Shown: positions 52,555-61,572 of the stretch, piece after piece | Layout: each line of letters starts with the position of its first letter | How positions within the stretch are numbered: position 1 is the stretch's first letter | Origin: Pseudomonas sp. PD9R | GTDB taxonomy: Bacteria; Pseudomonadota; Gammaproteobacteria; Pseudomonadales; Pseudomonadaceae | Assembly (NCBI RefSeq): GCF_019200975.1 | Contig: NZ_JAHTMR010000004.1 | Coordinates: 342,662 to 406,661 of the forward strand | Reading direction: 5' to 3' | DNA: 64,000 nucleotides | The notes under the pieces: model-generated | Databases searched by the model: none | What the model was told of the DNA's origin: nothing | What the model saw: only the letters and a program-made list of their open reading frames with translations | Translations under genes and position numbers: made by a program

Positions 52555-54186
52555 ATGAATGAGATAGCCCAAGAGCGAGCCATTGGCTCATCCGAAATAG
52601 GACGCCAAGACAAGAAGGTTATTTTCGCCTCTTCTCTTGGAACGATTTTCGAGTGGTACGATTTCTTTCTGTATGGCGCCATGGCAGCCATCATCGGCAA
52701 GCACTTCTTCTCCGGCGTCAACGATACAACCGCCTTCATCTTCGCGCTCATGACCTTCGCCGCCGGCTTCCTCGTAAGGCCTTTCGGTGCGCTTGTGTTT
52801 GGGCGCCTGGGCGACATGATCGGCAGAAAATACACTTTCATGGTCACCATTATATTAATGGGCGTATCGACGTTCTTTGTTGGCTTACTTCCGACCTATG
52901 CCTCTTGGGGTATCGCTGCGCCGATCATTCTTGTGGCTTTGCGTATGCTCCAGGGCCTTGCGCTCGGTGGCGAATATGGTGGCGCCGCCACTTACGTTGC
53001 CGAGCATGCACCTAGGAACAAACGCGGCATGTTTACCGGCTGGATTCAATCCACCGCAACCTTCGGCCTGCTTCTTTCCCTTCTGGTCATCCTGATCTGC
53101 CGTAAGGTCACCGGCGATCAGTTTGAAGAATGGGGCTGGCGAATCCCTTTCCTGCTCTCCCTAGTGATGGTCGGTATCTCTGCATGGATTCGCATGAGCA
53201 TGCATGAGTCTCCTTCCTTCAAAAAAATGAAGGAAGAAGGTACGACGAGCAGCTCGCCAATTCGCGACTCGTTCGGCTCTTGGTCAAATCTCAAGATAGT
53301 GTTGACTGCGCTGTTCGGCATCAACGCCGGCCAGGCGGTGACCTTCTACACCTCTCAGTTTTACGTCTTGTTCTTCATGAACCAGTTCTTGAAGATGGAT
53401 CCGGCACAGTCCAACACCCTGCTGATTATTAGCGTGGTTATCGGAGCACCTTTCTTCGTCATCTTCGGCTCACTCTCCGACAAGATTGGTCGTAAGCCAA
53501 TTCTGATGGTCGGTTTATTACTTGCCACTCTTCTGTACTTCCCTCTGTTCAAAGCTCTGAGCTACTACGGGAATCCTCAGATCTCGCAAGCCACCGCAAC
53601 AGCTCCTGTCACAGTTACCGCTGACCCGGCCACTTGCACGTTCCAATTCGATCCAGTCGGTAAAGCCAAATTTGATAGTGCTTGCGATAAGACTAAGACA
53701 TACCTGGCCAAAATGGGCATCCCATATGAGTCAATTGCAGGCCCAGTAGGTAGCGACATAAAAATCGCCGTAGGTAGCACAGTCCTCAGCGGCTTTGACG
53801 CAGCGGCTATCAAGAAGGTGACTGTAGAGGCTGGTTACACGGCGACTGCTGACCCCGCCTTGGTAAACCAGCCAATGGTGGTAGCTATCATTGTTGCTCT
53901 GATCCTCATTGCCTGTATGACATACGGCCCTCTAGCAGCAACCATGGTTGAGCTTTTCCCGACCCGTATCCGTTACACCTCGATGTCTCTGCCGTATCAC
54001 ATCGGTAACGGCTGGTTTGGTGGTCTTCTGCCGACCGTATCCTTCGCCCTGGTGGTGTACACCGGCGACATCTACTACGGCCTTTGGTACCCGGTGCTCG
54101 TAACTGGCATCAGCCTCGTGATCGGCACCATCGCGCTGAAAGAGACAAAAAACGTCGATCTCGATGCCGTCGAAACTTCGAAGTAA
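52555..54186 (+). CDS. MFS transporter, metabolite:H+ symporter (MHS) family
   Basis: A 543-residue transporter from ATG 52555 (MNEIAQERAIGSSE). The MHS signature is visible: FASSLGTIFEWYDFFLYGAM, GRLGDMIGRKYTFMVTI, LALGGEYGGAATYVAEHAP, ELFPTRIRYTSMSLPYHIGNG. An insert of about 100 residues lies between the ninth and tenth membrane segments (about 360-455), with two Cys (ATCTFQF, SACDKTK) and no membrane helix. Family members import shikimate, proline betaine or dicarboxylates. It is 39 bp upstream of mmsA and probably imports a substrate of that pathway. Confidence 0.87.
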   Translation: MNEIAQERAIGSSEIGRQDKKVIFASSLGTIFEWYDFFLYGAMAAIIGKHFFSGVNDTTAFIFALMTFAAGFLVRPFGALVFGRLGDMIGRKYTFMVTIILMGVSTFFVGLLPTYASWGIAAPIILVALRMLQGLALGGEYGGAATYVAEHAPRNKRGMFTGWIQSTATFGLLLSLLVILICRKVTGDQFEEWGWRIPFLLSLVMVGISAWIRMSMHESPSFKKMKEEGTTSSSPIRDSFGSWSNLKIVLTALFGINAGQAVTFYTSQFYVLFFMNQFLKMDPAQSNTLLIISVVIGAPFFVIFGSLSDKIGRKPILMVGLLLATLLYFPLFKALSYYGNPQISQATATAPVTVTADPATCTFQFDPVGKAKFDSACDKTKTYLAKMGIPYESIAGPVGSDIKIAVGSTVLSGFDAAAIKKVTVEAGYTATADPALVNQPMVVAIIVALILIACMTYGPLAATMVELFPTRIRYTSMSLPYHIGNGWFGGLLPTVSFALVVYTGDIYYGLWYPVLVTGISLVIGTIALKETKNVDLDAVETSK

Positions 54187-54225
54187 AAGCATCGATTTCA
54201 AAAACTGCTACCCAAGGAGACACTC

Positions 54226-55752
54226 ATGAATGCTTCACTGAACAAGAACGACACCACAGTGGCTCAGGTTAAGTTGCTGATCAACGGCGAGTGGGTTGAT
54301 TCCAAAACCACCGAGTGGCTCGAAGTGGTAAACCCTGCCTCGCAAGAGGTACTGGCAAAAGTGCCTCTGGCCACCCAGGAAGAAGTTAAGGCCGCAATCG
54401 ACTCCGCAGAACGCGCTTTCCAGAACTGGAAAAAAACGCCGCTCGGCGCCCGCATGCGCATCATGCTCAAGCTCCAAGCCTTGATTCGCGAGAACTCCAA
54501 GCGTATCGCGGCTGTCCTGAGCGCGGAGCAAGGCAAGACGATTGCCGACGCTGAAGGCGATATCTTCCGTGGTCTCGAGGTTGTGGAGCACGCGTGCTCG
54601 ATCAGCACTCTGCAAATGGGTGAGTTCGCCGAGAACGTCGCCGGTGGTGTTGATACCTACACCCTGCGCCAACCGATCGGCGTCTGCGCCGGCATCACTC
54701 CGTTCAACTTCCCGGCGATGATCCCGCTGTGGATGTTCCCAATGGCGATCGTTACCGGCAATACCTTCGTCCTGAAACCTTCGGAGCAAGATCCGCTGTC
54801 TACCATGATGCTGGTGGAACTGGGCCTCGAAGCCGGGATCCCTCCAGGCGTCCTTAACGTCGTTCACGGCGGCAAAGAAGTCGTCGATGCTTTGTGCACT
54901 AACCCAGACATCAAGGCCATTTCGTTTGTAGGCTCGACCCACGTCGGCACCCACGTGTACAACTTGGGCAGCCAGCACGGCAAGCGCGTTCAATCGATGA
55001 TGGGCGCCAAGAACCACGCAGTGGTGCTGCCTGATGCGAACCGTGAGCACACCCTAAACGCATTGGTCGGTGCTGGGTTCGGTGCTGCTGGCCAGCGCTG
55101 CATGGCGACGTCAGTAATTGTATTGGTGGGTGAGGCCCGCACCTGGCTGCCGGACATCAAGGAGCTGGCTCTGAAACTGAAAGTGAACGCCGGCTCTGAA
55201 CCTGGCACCGATATCGGCCCAGTGATTTCCAAGCGCGCAAAACAACGCATTCTGGATCTGATCGATAGCGGTGTTCGTCAAGGCGCCAAACTGGAACTGG
55301 ATGGCCGCGACATCAAGGTACCAGGCTACGAAGATGGCAACTTCATCGGCCCTACCTTATTCTCGGGTGTGACGACTGAAATGGACATCTACACCCAGGA
55401 AATCTTTGGCCCGGTGCTCGTTGTTCTGGAAGCCGAGACGTTGGACGATGCAATCGAGTTGGTGAACGCCAATCCATTCGGTAACGGCGTTGGTCTCTTC
55501 ACTCAAAGCGGCGCTGCTGCTCGCAAGTTCCAGAGCGAGATCGACGTCGGTCAGGTGGGTATCAACATTCCAATCCCGGTACCCGTCCCAGCCTTTAGCT
55601 TCACTGGCTCTCGGGGCTCCAAGCTGGGTGACCTCGGCCCGTACGGCAAGCAGGTTATTCAGTTCTACACCCAGACCAAAACCGTCACCAGCCGCTGGTT
55701 TGATGACTCCACCGTCAATGACGGTGTGAACACCACCATCAATCTCAAGTAA
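54226..55752 (+). CDS. mmsA: CoA-acylating methylmalonate-semialdehyde dehydrogenase
   Basis: A 508-residue aldehyde dehydrogenase with an AAGGAGACACTC ribosome site. MmsA traits are [45 protein letters not shown], the catalytic Cys in [12 protein letters not shown] (C292), and the absence of the general-base Glu used by hydrolytic family members. It converts methylmalonate semialdehyde to propionyl-CoA, or malonate semialdehyde to acetyl-CoA. Transcribed with the MHS transporter. The product would feed prpB/acnB in the same region. Confidence 0.93.
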   Translation: MNASLNKNDTTVAQVKLLINGEWVDSKTTEWLEVVNPASQEVLAKVPLATQEEVKAAIDSAERAFQNWKKTPLGARMRIMLKLQALIRENSKRIAAVLSAEQGKTIADAEGDIFRGLEVVEHACSISTLQMGEFAENVAGGVDTYTLRQPIGVCAGITPFNFPAMIPLWMFPMAIVTGNTFVLKPSEQDPLSTMMLVELGLEAGIPPGVLNVVHGGKEVVDALCTNPDIKAISFVGSTHVGTHVYNLGSQHGKRVQSMMGAKNHAVVLPDANREHTLNALVGAGFGAAGQRCMATSVIVLVGEARTWLPDIKELALKLKVNAGSEPGTDIGPVISKRAKQRILDLIDSGVRQGAKLELDGRDIKVPGYEDGNFIGPTLFSGVTTEMDIYTQEIFGPVLVVLEAETLDDAIELVNANPFGNGVGLFTQSGAAARKFQSEIDVGQVGINIPIPVPVPAFSFTGSRGSKLGDLGPYGKQVIQFYTQTKTVTSRWFDDSTVNDGVNTTINLK

Positions 55753-55761
55753 AACGGCACG

Positions 55762-55789
55762 AGGCTACCTGGCGCAAGCCAGGTAGCCT
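55762..55789 (+). terminator. Terminator hairpin after mmsA
   Basis: AGGCTACCTGGC and GCCAGGTAGCCT form a perfect 12-bp stem around a GCAA loop, 10 bases after the mmsA stop. It lacks a T-run but is very stable. Confidence 0.75.
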
Positions 55790-55817
55790 ACTCTCCCCGC
55801 TGCAGCTTTCCCTATTC

Positions 55818-56110
55818 TCAGTTCTTGCCCCCAAATAGTGTTCTGACTCCCTCAGGCGCAAGGCGTCTTTGCATCGCAACAAACTCAATGTCCTCATACT
55901 CATCAACATCGCCGTTTGGGAGGAAATTGTGTCGTTCCCAAAAACCTCGCGATTGTTCATTAGTTTTTGCATAGCACAAGAATACACACTCAACACTCTT
56001 TGACATCAGGCAGTCCAGCGCGTCTTTAAGATGTTAGAGCCAATACCCTGTCCATCGGCATGCTTCGACGATGAGGAGGCCGATCATCGCCGTTGTAGGC
56101 AAGCGTCCGG
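55818..56110 (-). pseudogene. Broken GNAT acetyltransferase gene
   Basis: The minus strand holds the end of a GNAT acetyltransferase: ECVFLCYAKTNEQSRGFWERH and LPNGDVDEYEDIEFVAMQRRL in one frame (up to ~56006). Upstream pieces are in other frames: DGQGIGSNIL, the acetyl-CoA-binding loop, at about 56020-56060, and AMIGLLIVEA at about 56075-56105. At least two frameshifts and the loss of the N-terminus make it non-functional. Confidence 0.65.
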
Positions 56111-56165
56111 TCAAGGTACATCGTCATGGGCTACGCTGTGATCGTTGAAGATTGAGGCTCCCAAC

Positions 56166-56612
56166 ATGGAATGTGAGGTTCGCCCCGCTACAAGCGAAGA
56201 TACAGCAGCGATTAGCAGTGTGGTGATCGCCGCTCTGCGTGAGTCAAATTCACAGGATTACTCACCTGACGTTATCGCTCAGGTAGAGCGGAGCTTTGCT
56301 CCTGAAGTCATCGGCGCACTGTTCGATAAGCGCAAGATTTTCGTAGCCTTGCTAGGCGAAAATATCACCGGTACTGCAAGCCTCGACGGCGATGTAGTTA
56401 GAAGCGTTTTCGTTGATCCTGCGTACCAAGGTCGCGGTATCGGTGGGCAGTTGATGGATGCCATTCATGCTACTGCTACCAGCTCTGGTGTTGGAGCTTT
56501 GCGGGTGCCGTCTTCGATTACAGCGTAATAGTTTTACGCTGCGCTGGGTTATCAGATAATCCGCGACGAGTTTCATGGGGCTGAGCGCACCATCATTATG
56601 GAAAAACGGCTT
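56166..56612 (+). pseudogene. GNAT acetyltransferase gene with two tandem stop codons
   Basis: The frame starts at ATG 56166 (MECEVRPATSEDTAAISSVV) and shows the acetyl-CoA motif FVDPAYQGRGIGGQLMDAI. It is interrupted by TAA TAG (56526-56531), after which the same frame continues with FYAALGYQIIRDEFHGAERT and MEKRL, the normal end of such enzymes. The stops replace two residues before FYAALGY. The first 120 residues might still be made, but without the C-terminal strand. It sits beside other debris. Confidence 0.75.
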
Positions 56613-56635
56613 GCGGGCCAGTCCAGGCCATTCAC

Positions 56636-56878
56636 CCACTTATGCGGCAGGCGGTCAGTGATTTCACTCGCCCGCTGCGCTGGCAGACGAGTCAGAACGC
56701 CCTTTTAGATACGCGTACGGATCATGCCCGTTCATACCCGCAGACTGGATCAAACTCATGATCGCCGCCGCCCACTAGCCGCTGCGCAGCGACCCAGCAT
56801 GCAACCAATTCGAGCGGCCAAGCGTCAATGGCAGGATCTGATTCTCGACCTGATGGTTGTCGACGGGGCTGTATCCAG
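56636..56878 (-). pseudogene. IS66-family transposase remnant (TnpC tail)
   Basis: On the minus strand the end of an IS66 transposase is recognisable: PVDNHQVENQILPLTLGRSN and WLHAGSLRSG, a stop replacing Lys, then AAAIMSLIQSAGMNGHDPYA and, after a frameshift, VLTRLPAQRASEITDRLPHKW with its final residues at 56636. Only about 80 codons survive. It shows that an IS66 element once lay here and was mostly lost. Confidence 0.8.
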
Positions 56879-56911
56879 GGCCCGGCACAGAGGAGGCCGC
56901 TTTGAGCCCCA

Positions 56912-56937
56912 AAAAAATGGCGCCACGAAGGGCGCCC
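56912..56937 (-). terminator. Terminator after the NCS1 permease gene
   Basis: On the minus strand GGCGCC (56932-56937) and GGCGCC (56920-56925) pair around a 6-base loop and are followed by seven T (56912-56918). It lies 19 bases beyond the permease stop. Confidence 0.75.
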
Positions 56938-56955
56938 TTTTCTGGCGAGATCACC

Positions 56956-58431
56956 CTAGCTCGAAGAGCCCACTGTCGTAGTACCCTGGTAGGTAACATT
57001 CGGCTTCCAATTTGTCTCCACATCCTGGGGAAACTCGGAGAAGTAGTAACGCCCTTCCGTCATCTTGGTTGCGATGACATGCAAGATCGGGCCGACGATC
57101 ATGGCAATGAAGGATGCGTAGTACATTGGATATGCTCCGAGTACACCTGCTGCACCAATCGCCACCGCTATCAGCAGACTAAACACGCCGCAAGGGTTCC
57201 ACTTGCAAAGATACTCTTTGCGGAATTCGATGAAGTCGTCAGGAGCGAGCTTCATGACCTTCCGACAGATGTAGTAGTCAGCAAGGATGATGAATACCCA
57301 GGTGTTGGTGAGGATGCCGGTGATGGCAAGGAAGGTGCCCGTGTACTGGAGGATATTGCATACGTAGAACACGATCCCGAGTGCCAGTACCAGCAGCATC
57401 CACCATTGACGACCAGGTCGGAAATTGAAGGTCATGTCCATGGTGTTGGACAAGGCGATCGAGCCTGAGTACAGGTTCAGTACGTTGATGCGTACCTGGG
57501 TGATGATGGTGAAGACGACACCTGTCAGCGCCATGACAGCTGGGAAAACAAAACCTGGGTCTTTCGCCAGTGCAAATACATCACCCGAGCCAAGCGTTGG
57601 AATCAAGGTATAGGCGAGGAATGCCCCGCAAAGCATCACGAACACGATAGGGAGCAGCATGCCGAGCATGATGACCGAAGTCCCCCTGTGGGTAATGCCT
57701 GGCTTGGCGAAACGTCCATAGTCAGTCGCCAGTAAGCCCTGGAACACGATCTGTCCATTGGCCATGTTCATCACCGCCCAGAAAGCAGCAGAATTAACTT
57801 CACCCTTAGGTTTCCAGTCACTCGGCATCACGACATCGTAGTTGTGGGTCAACTGGTAGAGACAAAAACCAAAAAGAACGATGAAGATCGGCACACCCCA
57901 AGTCTGAAGGAACTGCATGGAAGACATGCCCTTCCAGACAAACCAAATAGTGATGATCCCGATACCTGCGAAGATTCCGATCCCCGCCGGCGAGGCGACC
58001 TCTATGCCCGCGTAATGGGCAATGCCGTGGGAGACGATGGTACCTTCGAAAAGGAAGTAGAAAATGAAGTTGACCGCGTAGATGAGCGAGGTGAAAGCAG
58101 ACCCCATGTACCCGAAACCCAACCCTCGGGTCATCAAGTTCATCGACAGACCTTCTTTGCTCGCGAGCTTCATGATGCAGGAGCCGATGACCGTAGCGAT
58201 GACAGTCATGTATAGCAGTGGCCAAATCATGTTTGGCCAACCCACCTCATAACCCATATCGGCTCCAAGGCTGAACCAGAACATAGCAGTAGAGTTGCCG
58301 AGCAAAACTAGGATGATGGCAGGGATAGGCCACCGATATCGCGCCGGCACACGGCCAACCGCATAGTCTTCAACCGCTTCAGCCTCAGTAATATCCTGAG
58401 GCCCTTGGAACCAATCTTTGAGCTTGCTCAT
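56956..58431 (-). CDS. NCS1-family permease
   Basis: A 491-residue permease with about 12 membrane segments. NCS1 features are the N-terminal AVGRVPARYRWPIPAIILVL, GLGFGYMGSAFTSLIYAVNF, FWAVMNMANGQIVFQGLLATDYGRF and YSGSIALSNTMDM. Relatives take up cytosine, allantoin, hydantoins, thiamine or similar N-containing molecules. Its stop is followed by a terminator, and it lies 130 bp after the amidase gene on the same strand. Uptake of an amide or nitrile-derived compound is plausible but inferred. Confidence 0.85.
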   Translation of the reverse strand: MSKLKDWFQGPQDITEAEAVEDYAVGRVPARYRWPIPAIILVLLGNSTAMFWFSLGADMGYEVGWPNMIWPLLYMTVIATVIGSCIMKLASKEGLSMNLMTRGLGFGYMGSAFTSLIYAVNFIFYFLFEGTIVSHGIAHYAGIEVASPAGIGIFAGIGIITIWFVWKGMSSMQFLQTWGVPIFIVLFGFCLYQLTHNYDVVMPSDWKPKGEVNSAAFWAVMNMANGQIVFQGLLATDYGRFAKPGITHRGTSVIMLGMLLPIVFVMLCGAFLAYTLIPTLGSGDVFALAKDPGFVFPAVMALTGVVFTIITQVRINVLNLYSGSIALSNTMDMTFNFRPGRQWWMLLVLALGIVFYVCNILQYTGTFLAITGILTNTWVFIILADYYICRKVMKLAPDDFIEFRKEYLCKWNPCGVFSLLIAVAIGAAGVLGAYPMYYASFIAMIVGPILHVIATKMTEGRYYFSEFPQDVETNWKPNVTYQGTTTVGSSS

Positions 58432-58561
58432 AAACCACCCTCACACTTTTGTAGTACCGCCTGGGTAGGCAGCTGTTTTGTCGCGGGCAGAGAAACACGA
58501 CGACAGCTGGAGCAGCTGCCGCCATGAACACGTATTCTTATTAGGAGTAGAACTTTCTTAC

Positions 58562-60103
58562 TTAGCGAAACTTGCCTTCGCCGGTACTCTCGAACGCTTG
58601 AGCAACACGGAAAATGGTCGACTCATCGTAGTGACGACCGACTAGCATCAGTCCTACTGGAAGACCTTCAATGCCACCGCAAGGCAGGCTGATCGCTGGG
58701 TGATGAGTCATATCGAATGGCGCCGTATTCAAGGCCATCGGGTGCGAAGTCTTGAGTTCTTGCTCAACCGTCGTACCAGCATCAGGGAGCGTCAGCGCTG
58801 TCATCGGCGTGGTCGGCATGAGGAGCAGATCAACCTTGTTGAGTAGGTTGTCGTACTGTCCACGAAGGATCCGCGCGGCGTTGATACCGTTGCCATAACC
58901 AACGCAACCGATGTGCTTACGCGCATATTCGGAGATCAGGAAGAAAAGCTTAATACTTGGCGGAGCCAGGTGGATGCCTGCGCCCTGTTCGTGCACCCAT
59001 TTCATCAGGTGAACCGGATACTGGTCATTACGCATGATTCCGAAGCCATTGGTCTTGATGGCGGTCTCAGTCATGCCCGTCCAACCAACGGTCGTCCAGA
59101 TATCCAGTCCATGGCGATGCATGGGGACAGATACATCCACCACAGTAGCGCCCAGCTTCTCCAAGATGCCAGCAGCATCACGCACCCGAGCCCCCACACG
59201 AGGGTCGCTGCCAGGCACTTCGAAGCCTTCTTTGAGAATGCCAATGCGCAGGCCTTTCACCCCTTGAGTGAGTGCTGCTTCGTAGTCGGAAGCTTCAACA
59301 CCTTGCTGCCGACCATCTATACCGTCTGGGCCTGCTAACACGCTCATCATAAGAGCACAGTCCGCCACGTTGGCGGTCATTGGGCCGACGTGGTCGAATG
59401 AAGCATCGAGCGAAGGAATGCCGGTATAGGGAACCAGGCCAAAAGTTGGCTTCAGTCCTACGATGCCACTGAAAGACGCAGGCATACGGATGGAGCCCGC
59501 TTGGTCAGCCCCCAAGGCCATATCCACCTGGCCAGAGGCGACCAGTGCAGCCGAGCCCGAAGATGAACCACCGGCAGAACGACTTTCATCCCAAGGGTTT
59601 CCGATGCGGCCACCAACACTGGTGTGGCTGCTACCGGAGAAGCACAAATACTCGCAATTCGCTTTTCCAGTGATAGTGCCGCCAGCGGCGAGAATCCGCT
59701 TCACGACTTCTGCATCAAAGTCTGGCACGTAGCCGTCGAAGATGTTGGAGCCGGCTAGCATCGGCAAGCCTGCCACTGGAATGCTGTCTTTTACAGCAAT
59801 GGTACGACCAGCAAGCTTACCGGTTTTGCATTCTTGAACGTTCGAGCGAACGTACCAGGCGTTGTTTCTGTTATCCCCCACTGAGGGGATCAAGAATTCG
59901 CGCTGGATCTTCGATGGACTGATGTGATCTGCCAGCAACCCATCCACAATGTCGTAGTTGTGAAGGCTTGTACCAACTACCTCAGCATATGCAATAGCAT
60001 CTTCCTGGCTTATTTTCAGGCCGAGGTTTGCCGAGATTGACAGGATGTCGTCCGGCGTTGGAGCCGGGATTCCCAGGCCGTTCGGTTTGCTTGCGTTGGA
60101 CAT
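58562..60103 (-). CDS. Amidase (amidase-signature family, nitrile-pathway type)
   Basis: A 513-residue amidase-signature enzyme. The catalytic Lys is in TIAVKDSIPVAG (K105), the cis-Ser in AGGSSSGSAALVASG (S180) and the nucleophile in DQAGSIRMPASF (S204); the 24-residue Ser spacing is that of the family. The segments SNVQECKTGKLAGRT, ANCEYLCFSGSSHTSVGG and the helical N-terminus resemble the enantioselective amidases that accompany nitrile hydratases in Rhodococcus and P. chlororaphis. It should convert the hydratase product amide to acid and ammonia. It lies 11 kb from nthB, on the same strand. Confidence 0.88.
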   Translation of the reverse strand: MSNASKPNGLGIPAPTPDDILSISANLGLKISQEDAIAYAEVVGTSLHNYDIVDGLLADHISPSKIQREFLIPSVGDNRNNAWYVRSNVQECKTGKLAGRTIAVKDSIPVAGLPMLAGSNIFDGYVPDFDAEVVKRILAAGGTITGKANCEYLCFSGSSHTSVGGRIGNPWDESRSAGGSSSGSAALVASGQVDMALGADQAGSIRMPASFSGIVGLKPTFGLVPYTGIPSLDASFDHVGPMTANVADCALMMSVLAGPDGIDGRQQGVEASDYEAALTQGVKGLRIGILKEGFEVPGSDPRVGARVRDAAGILEKLGATVVDVSVPMHRHGLDIWTTVGWTGMTETAIKTNGFGIMRNDQYPVHLMKWVHEQGAGIHLAPPSIKLFFLISEYARKHIGCVGYGNGINAARILRGQYDNLLNKVDLLLMPTTPMTALTLPDAGTTVEQELKTSHPMALNTAPFDMTHHPAISLPCGGIEGLPVGLMLVGRHYDESTIFRVAQAFESTGEGKFR

Positions 60104-60310
60104 TGTTCTACCTTCTTTTGTCAGCTCAAAAACGCTGGATTCGGTGCTGCATGCGCCATATCCAAGTCCTGATCTAACCTAACGCCCACACGTCAGCTTG
60201 GCCTGCCTGTCACCGCCAATCTTCATTGACCAAAACTGACACATACCCCCTGCACTCCTCTGGAGGGGTATTGTTGGAGCAGAAATATCCATTGGGCTAG
60301 CTACATTCCG

Positions 60311-61006
60311 TCATGCCACAAGCCCCGCGATCATTGGTGAAAGCACCACCATCAGTACACCACTGAATATCATCGTCAGACTCGCTACCGCGCCTTCCTC
60401 GCGGCCCAGGCTTCGAGCAATGCTCAAACCAAATCCGTGTGCGGCTGTGCCAAGCGGGGCTCCTTTAGCAAGACGACTACGCAACGGAATCAAGGTCAGA
60501 ATGAGCTCTCCGAGGACGATCCCGAACAAACCAGTGATGACTACAAATACTCCTGTCAGCTGTGCGGTACCTCCGAGGTTCGCAGTAGCTTCAAGAGCAA
60601 AGGGAGTGGACACCGATCGGGAAAGCAGGCTCCGCGTGATCACGTCATCCAAGCTCAGCGCTCGAGCTACCAGAAGCGTTACCACAACCGATACCAAGAT
60701 GCTGACCAAGCTCCCTGCCACCAGTGCAATCCAATATTTCCGGACGATCCTCCGATTCTGATAAATCGGGAGAGCGAAAGCGACCGTTGCCGGCCCCAAC
60801 AGCCATACCAACCACTGCGTGTCCTTAAAATAGAGCGGATAGCTGGAGGATGTCGCCTGCACAAGCGCAATTAGCAAGATCGATGTAGGGATCGCTGGGA
60901 TCAGCCAGATGCGTTGATGCTTCTTGTAAACGGCTTGGTTTCCGTAAAACACAGCGATCGTGATAAATAAGAAAAGCAGCGAAAGCATTGAGTCTTTCAT
61001 GATCAT
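60311..61006 (-). CDS. LrgB/CidB-family membrane protein
   Basis: A 231-residue membrane protein overlapping the LrgA-like gene by four bases (ATGA). Features are FLFITIAVFYGNQAVYKKH, WLVWLLGPATVAFALPIYQN, SRSVSTPFALEATANLGG, LTGVFVVITGLFGIVLGE and GTAAHGFGLSIARSLGREEGAVASL, all conserved in LrgB and in the plant plastidial glycolate/glycerate carrier. Bacterial relatives transport pyruvate or 3-hydroxypropionate or modulate murein hydrolases. Near acid-producing genes it may export or import a short hydroxy acid. Confidence 0.88.
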   Translation of the reverse strand: MIMKDSMLSLLFLFITIAVFYGNQAVYKKHQRIWLIPAIPTSILLIALVQATSSSYPLYFKDTQWLVWLLGPATVAFALPIYQNRRIVRKYWIALVAGSLVSILVSVVVTLLVARALSLDDVITRSLLSRSVSTPFALEATANLGGTAQLTGVFVVITGLFGIVLGELILTLIPLRSRLAKGAPLGTAAHGFGLSIARSLGREEGAVASLTMIFSGVLMVVLSPMIAGLVA

Positions 61007-61461
61007 TTCTGCCCCGCCACGAACGCACGATTTCTTCGAGCTTCAGTGATATTTCTGTATTGCCGCTTCCTGATTAACTGACATATCCACTCCACAACGA
61101 AAGCAGTGATCAGCAGGACGGACACAAAGCCAATGCCGATGGCGAGCATGAGCTTCAAACCTTCGGCCTCGAGTAGATCCGTGTACTGCACCACCGACAC
61201 TACCAAGGGAATAAAATACAGAAGCATGTTGGCAAGAATCAGCTCCGCCCCGCCCTCGATCCAGCCCGGTTTGATGACGCCTGTCAGCAAAAGCACGACG
61301 AGAATTCCCAAGCCAAAAATGCCGCCAGAGATTGGGAGTTCCAACATCTTCGCGCCACGATCAGCTACGAACCAAATCACACTCAAAAGCAACACCTGAC
61401 CTACAACTCTCACCCATTTCATCGCGGGGCTAGGGTCAGTCAAGCGGGTCGCAGAAAACAT
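61003..61461 (-). CDS. LrgA/CidA-family membrane protein
   Basis: A 152-residue protein from ATG 61461 (MFSATRLTDPSPAMKW); the frame is open further upstream but that part crosses the divergent LysR gene. Four membrane helices are visible: VVGQVLLLSVIWFVADRG, GGIFGLGILVVLLLTGVI, GAELILANMLLYFIPLVV and LMLAIGIGFVSVLLITAFVV. The segment ANMLLYFIPLVVSV is typical of LrgA/CidA. It forms a unit with the LrgB-like gene and is divergent from a LysR gene 111 bp away, its probable regulator. Confidence 0.85.
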   Translation of the reverse strand: MFSATRLTDPSPAMKWVRVVGQVLLLSVIWFVADRGAKMLELPISGGIFGLGILVVLLLTGVIKPGWIEGGAELILANMLLYFIPLVVSVVQYTDLLEAEGLKLMLAIGIGFVSVLLITAFVVEWICQLIRKRQYRNITEARRNRAFVAGQK

Positions 61462-61572
61462 CGTTTGAATTCCTGAAGGAGTCGCTGAATTGATTAAGTG
61501 GATGCTACGTAATTGGCATGCAAAGAAAAAATGAATTAAGTTTATTAAAATCATGCAATAAAGGAATGATCT

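Noticed and set aside
54235..55050. Open frame of 271 codons antisense to mmsA
   Set aside because: mmsA is complete with its catalytic Cys; the antisense product is His-rich shadow sequence without any domain.
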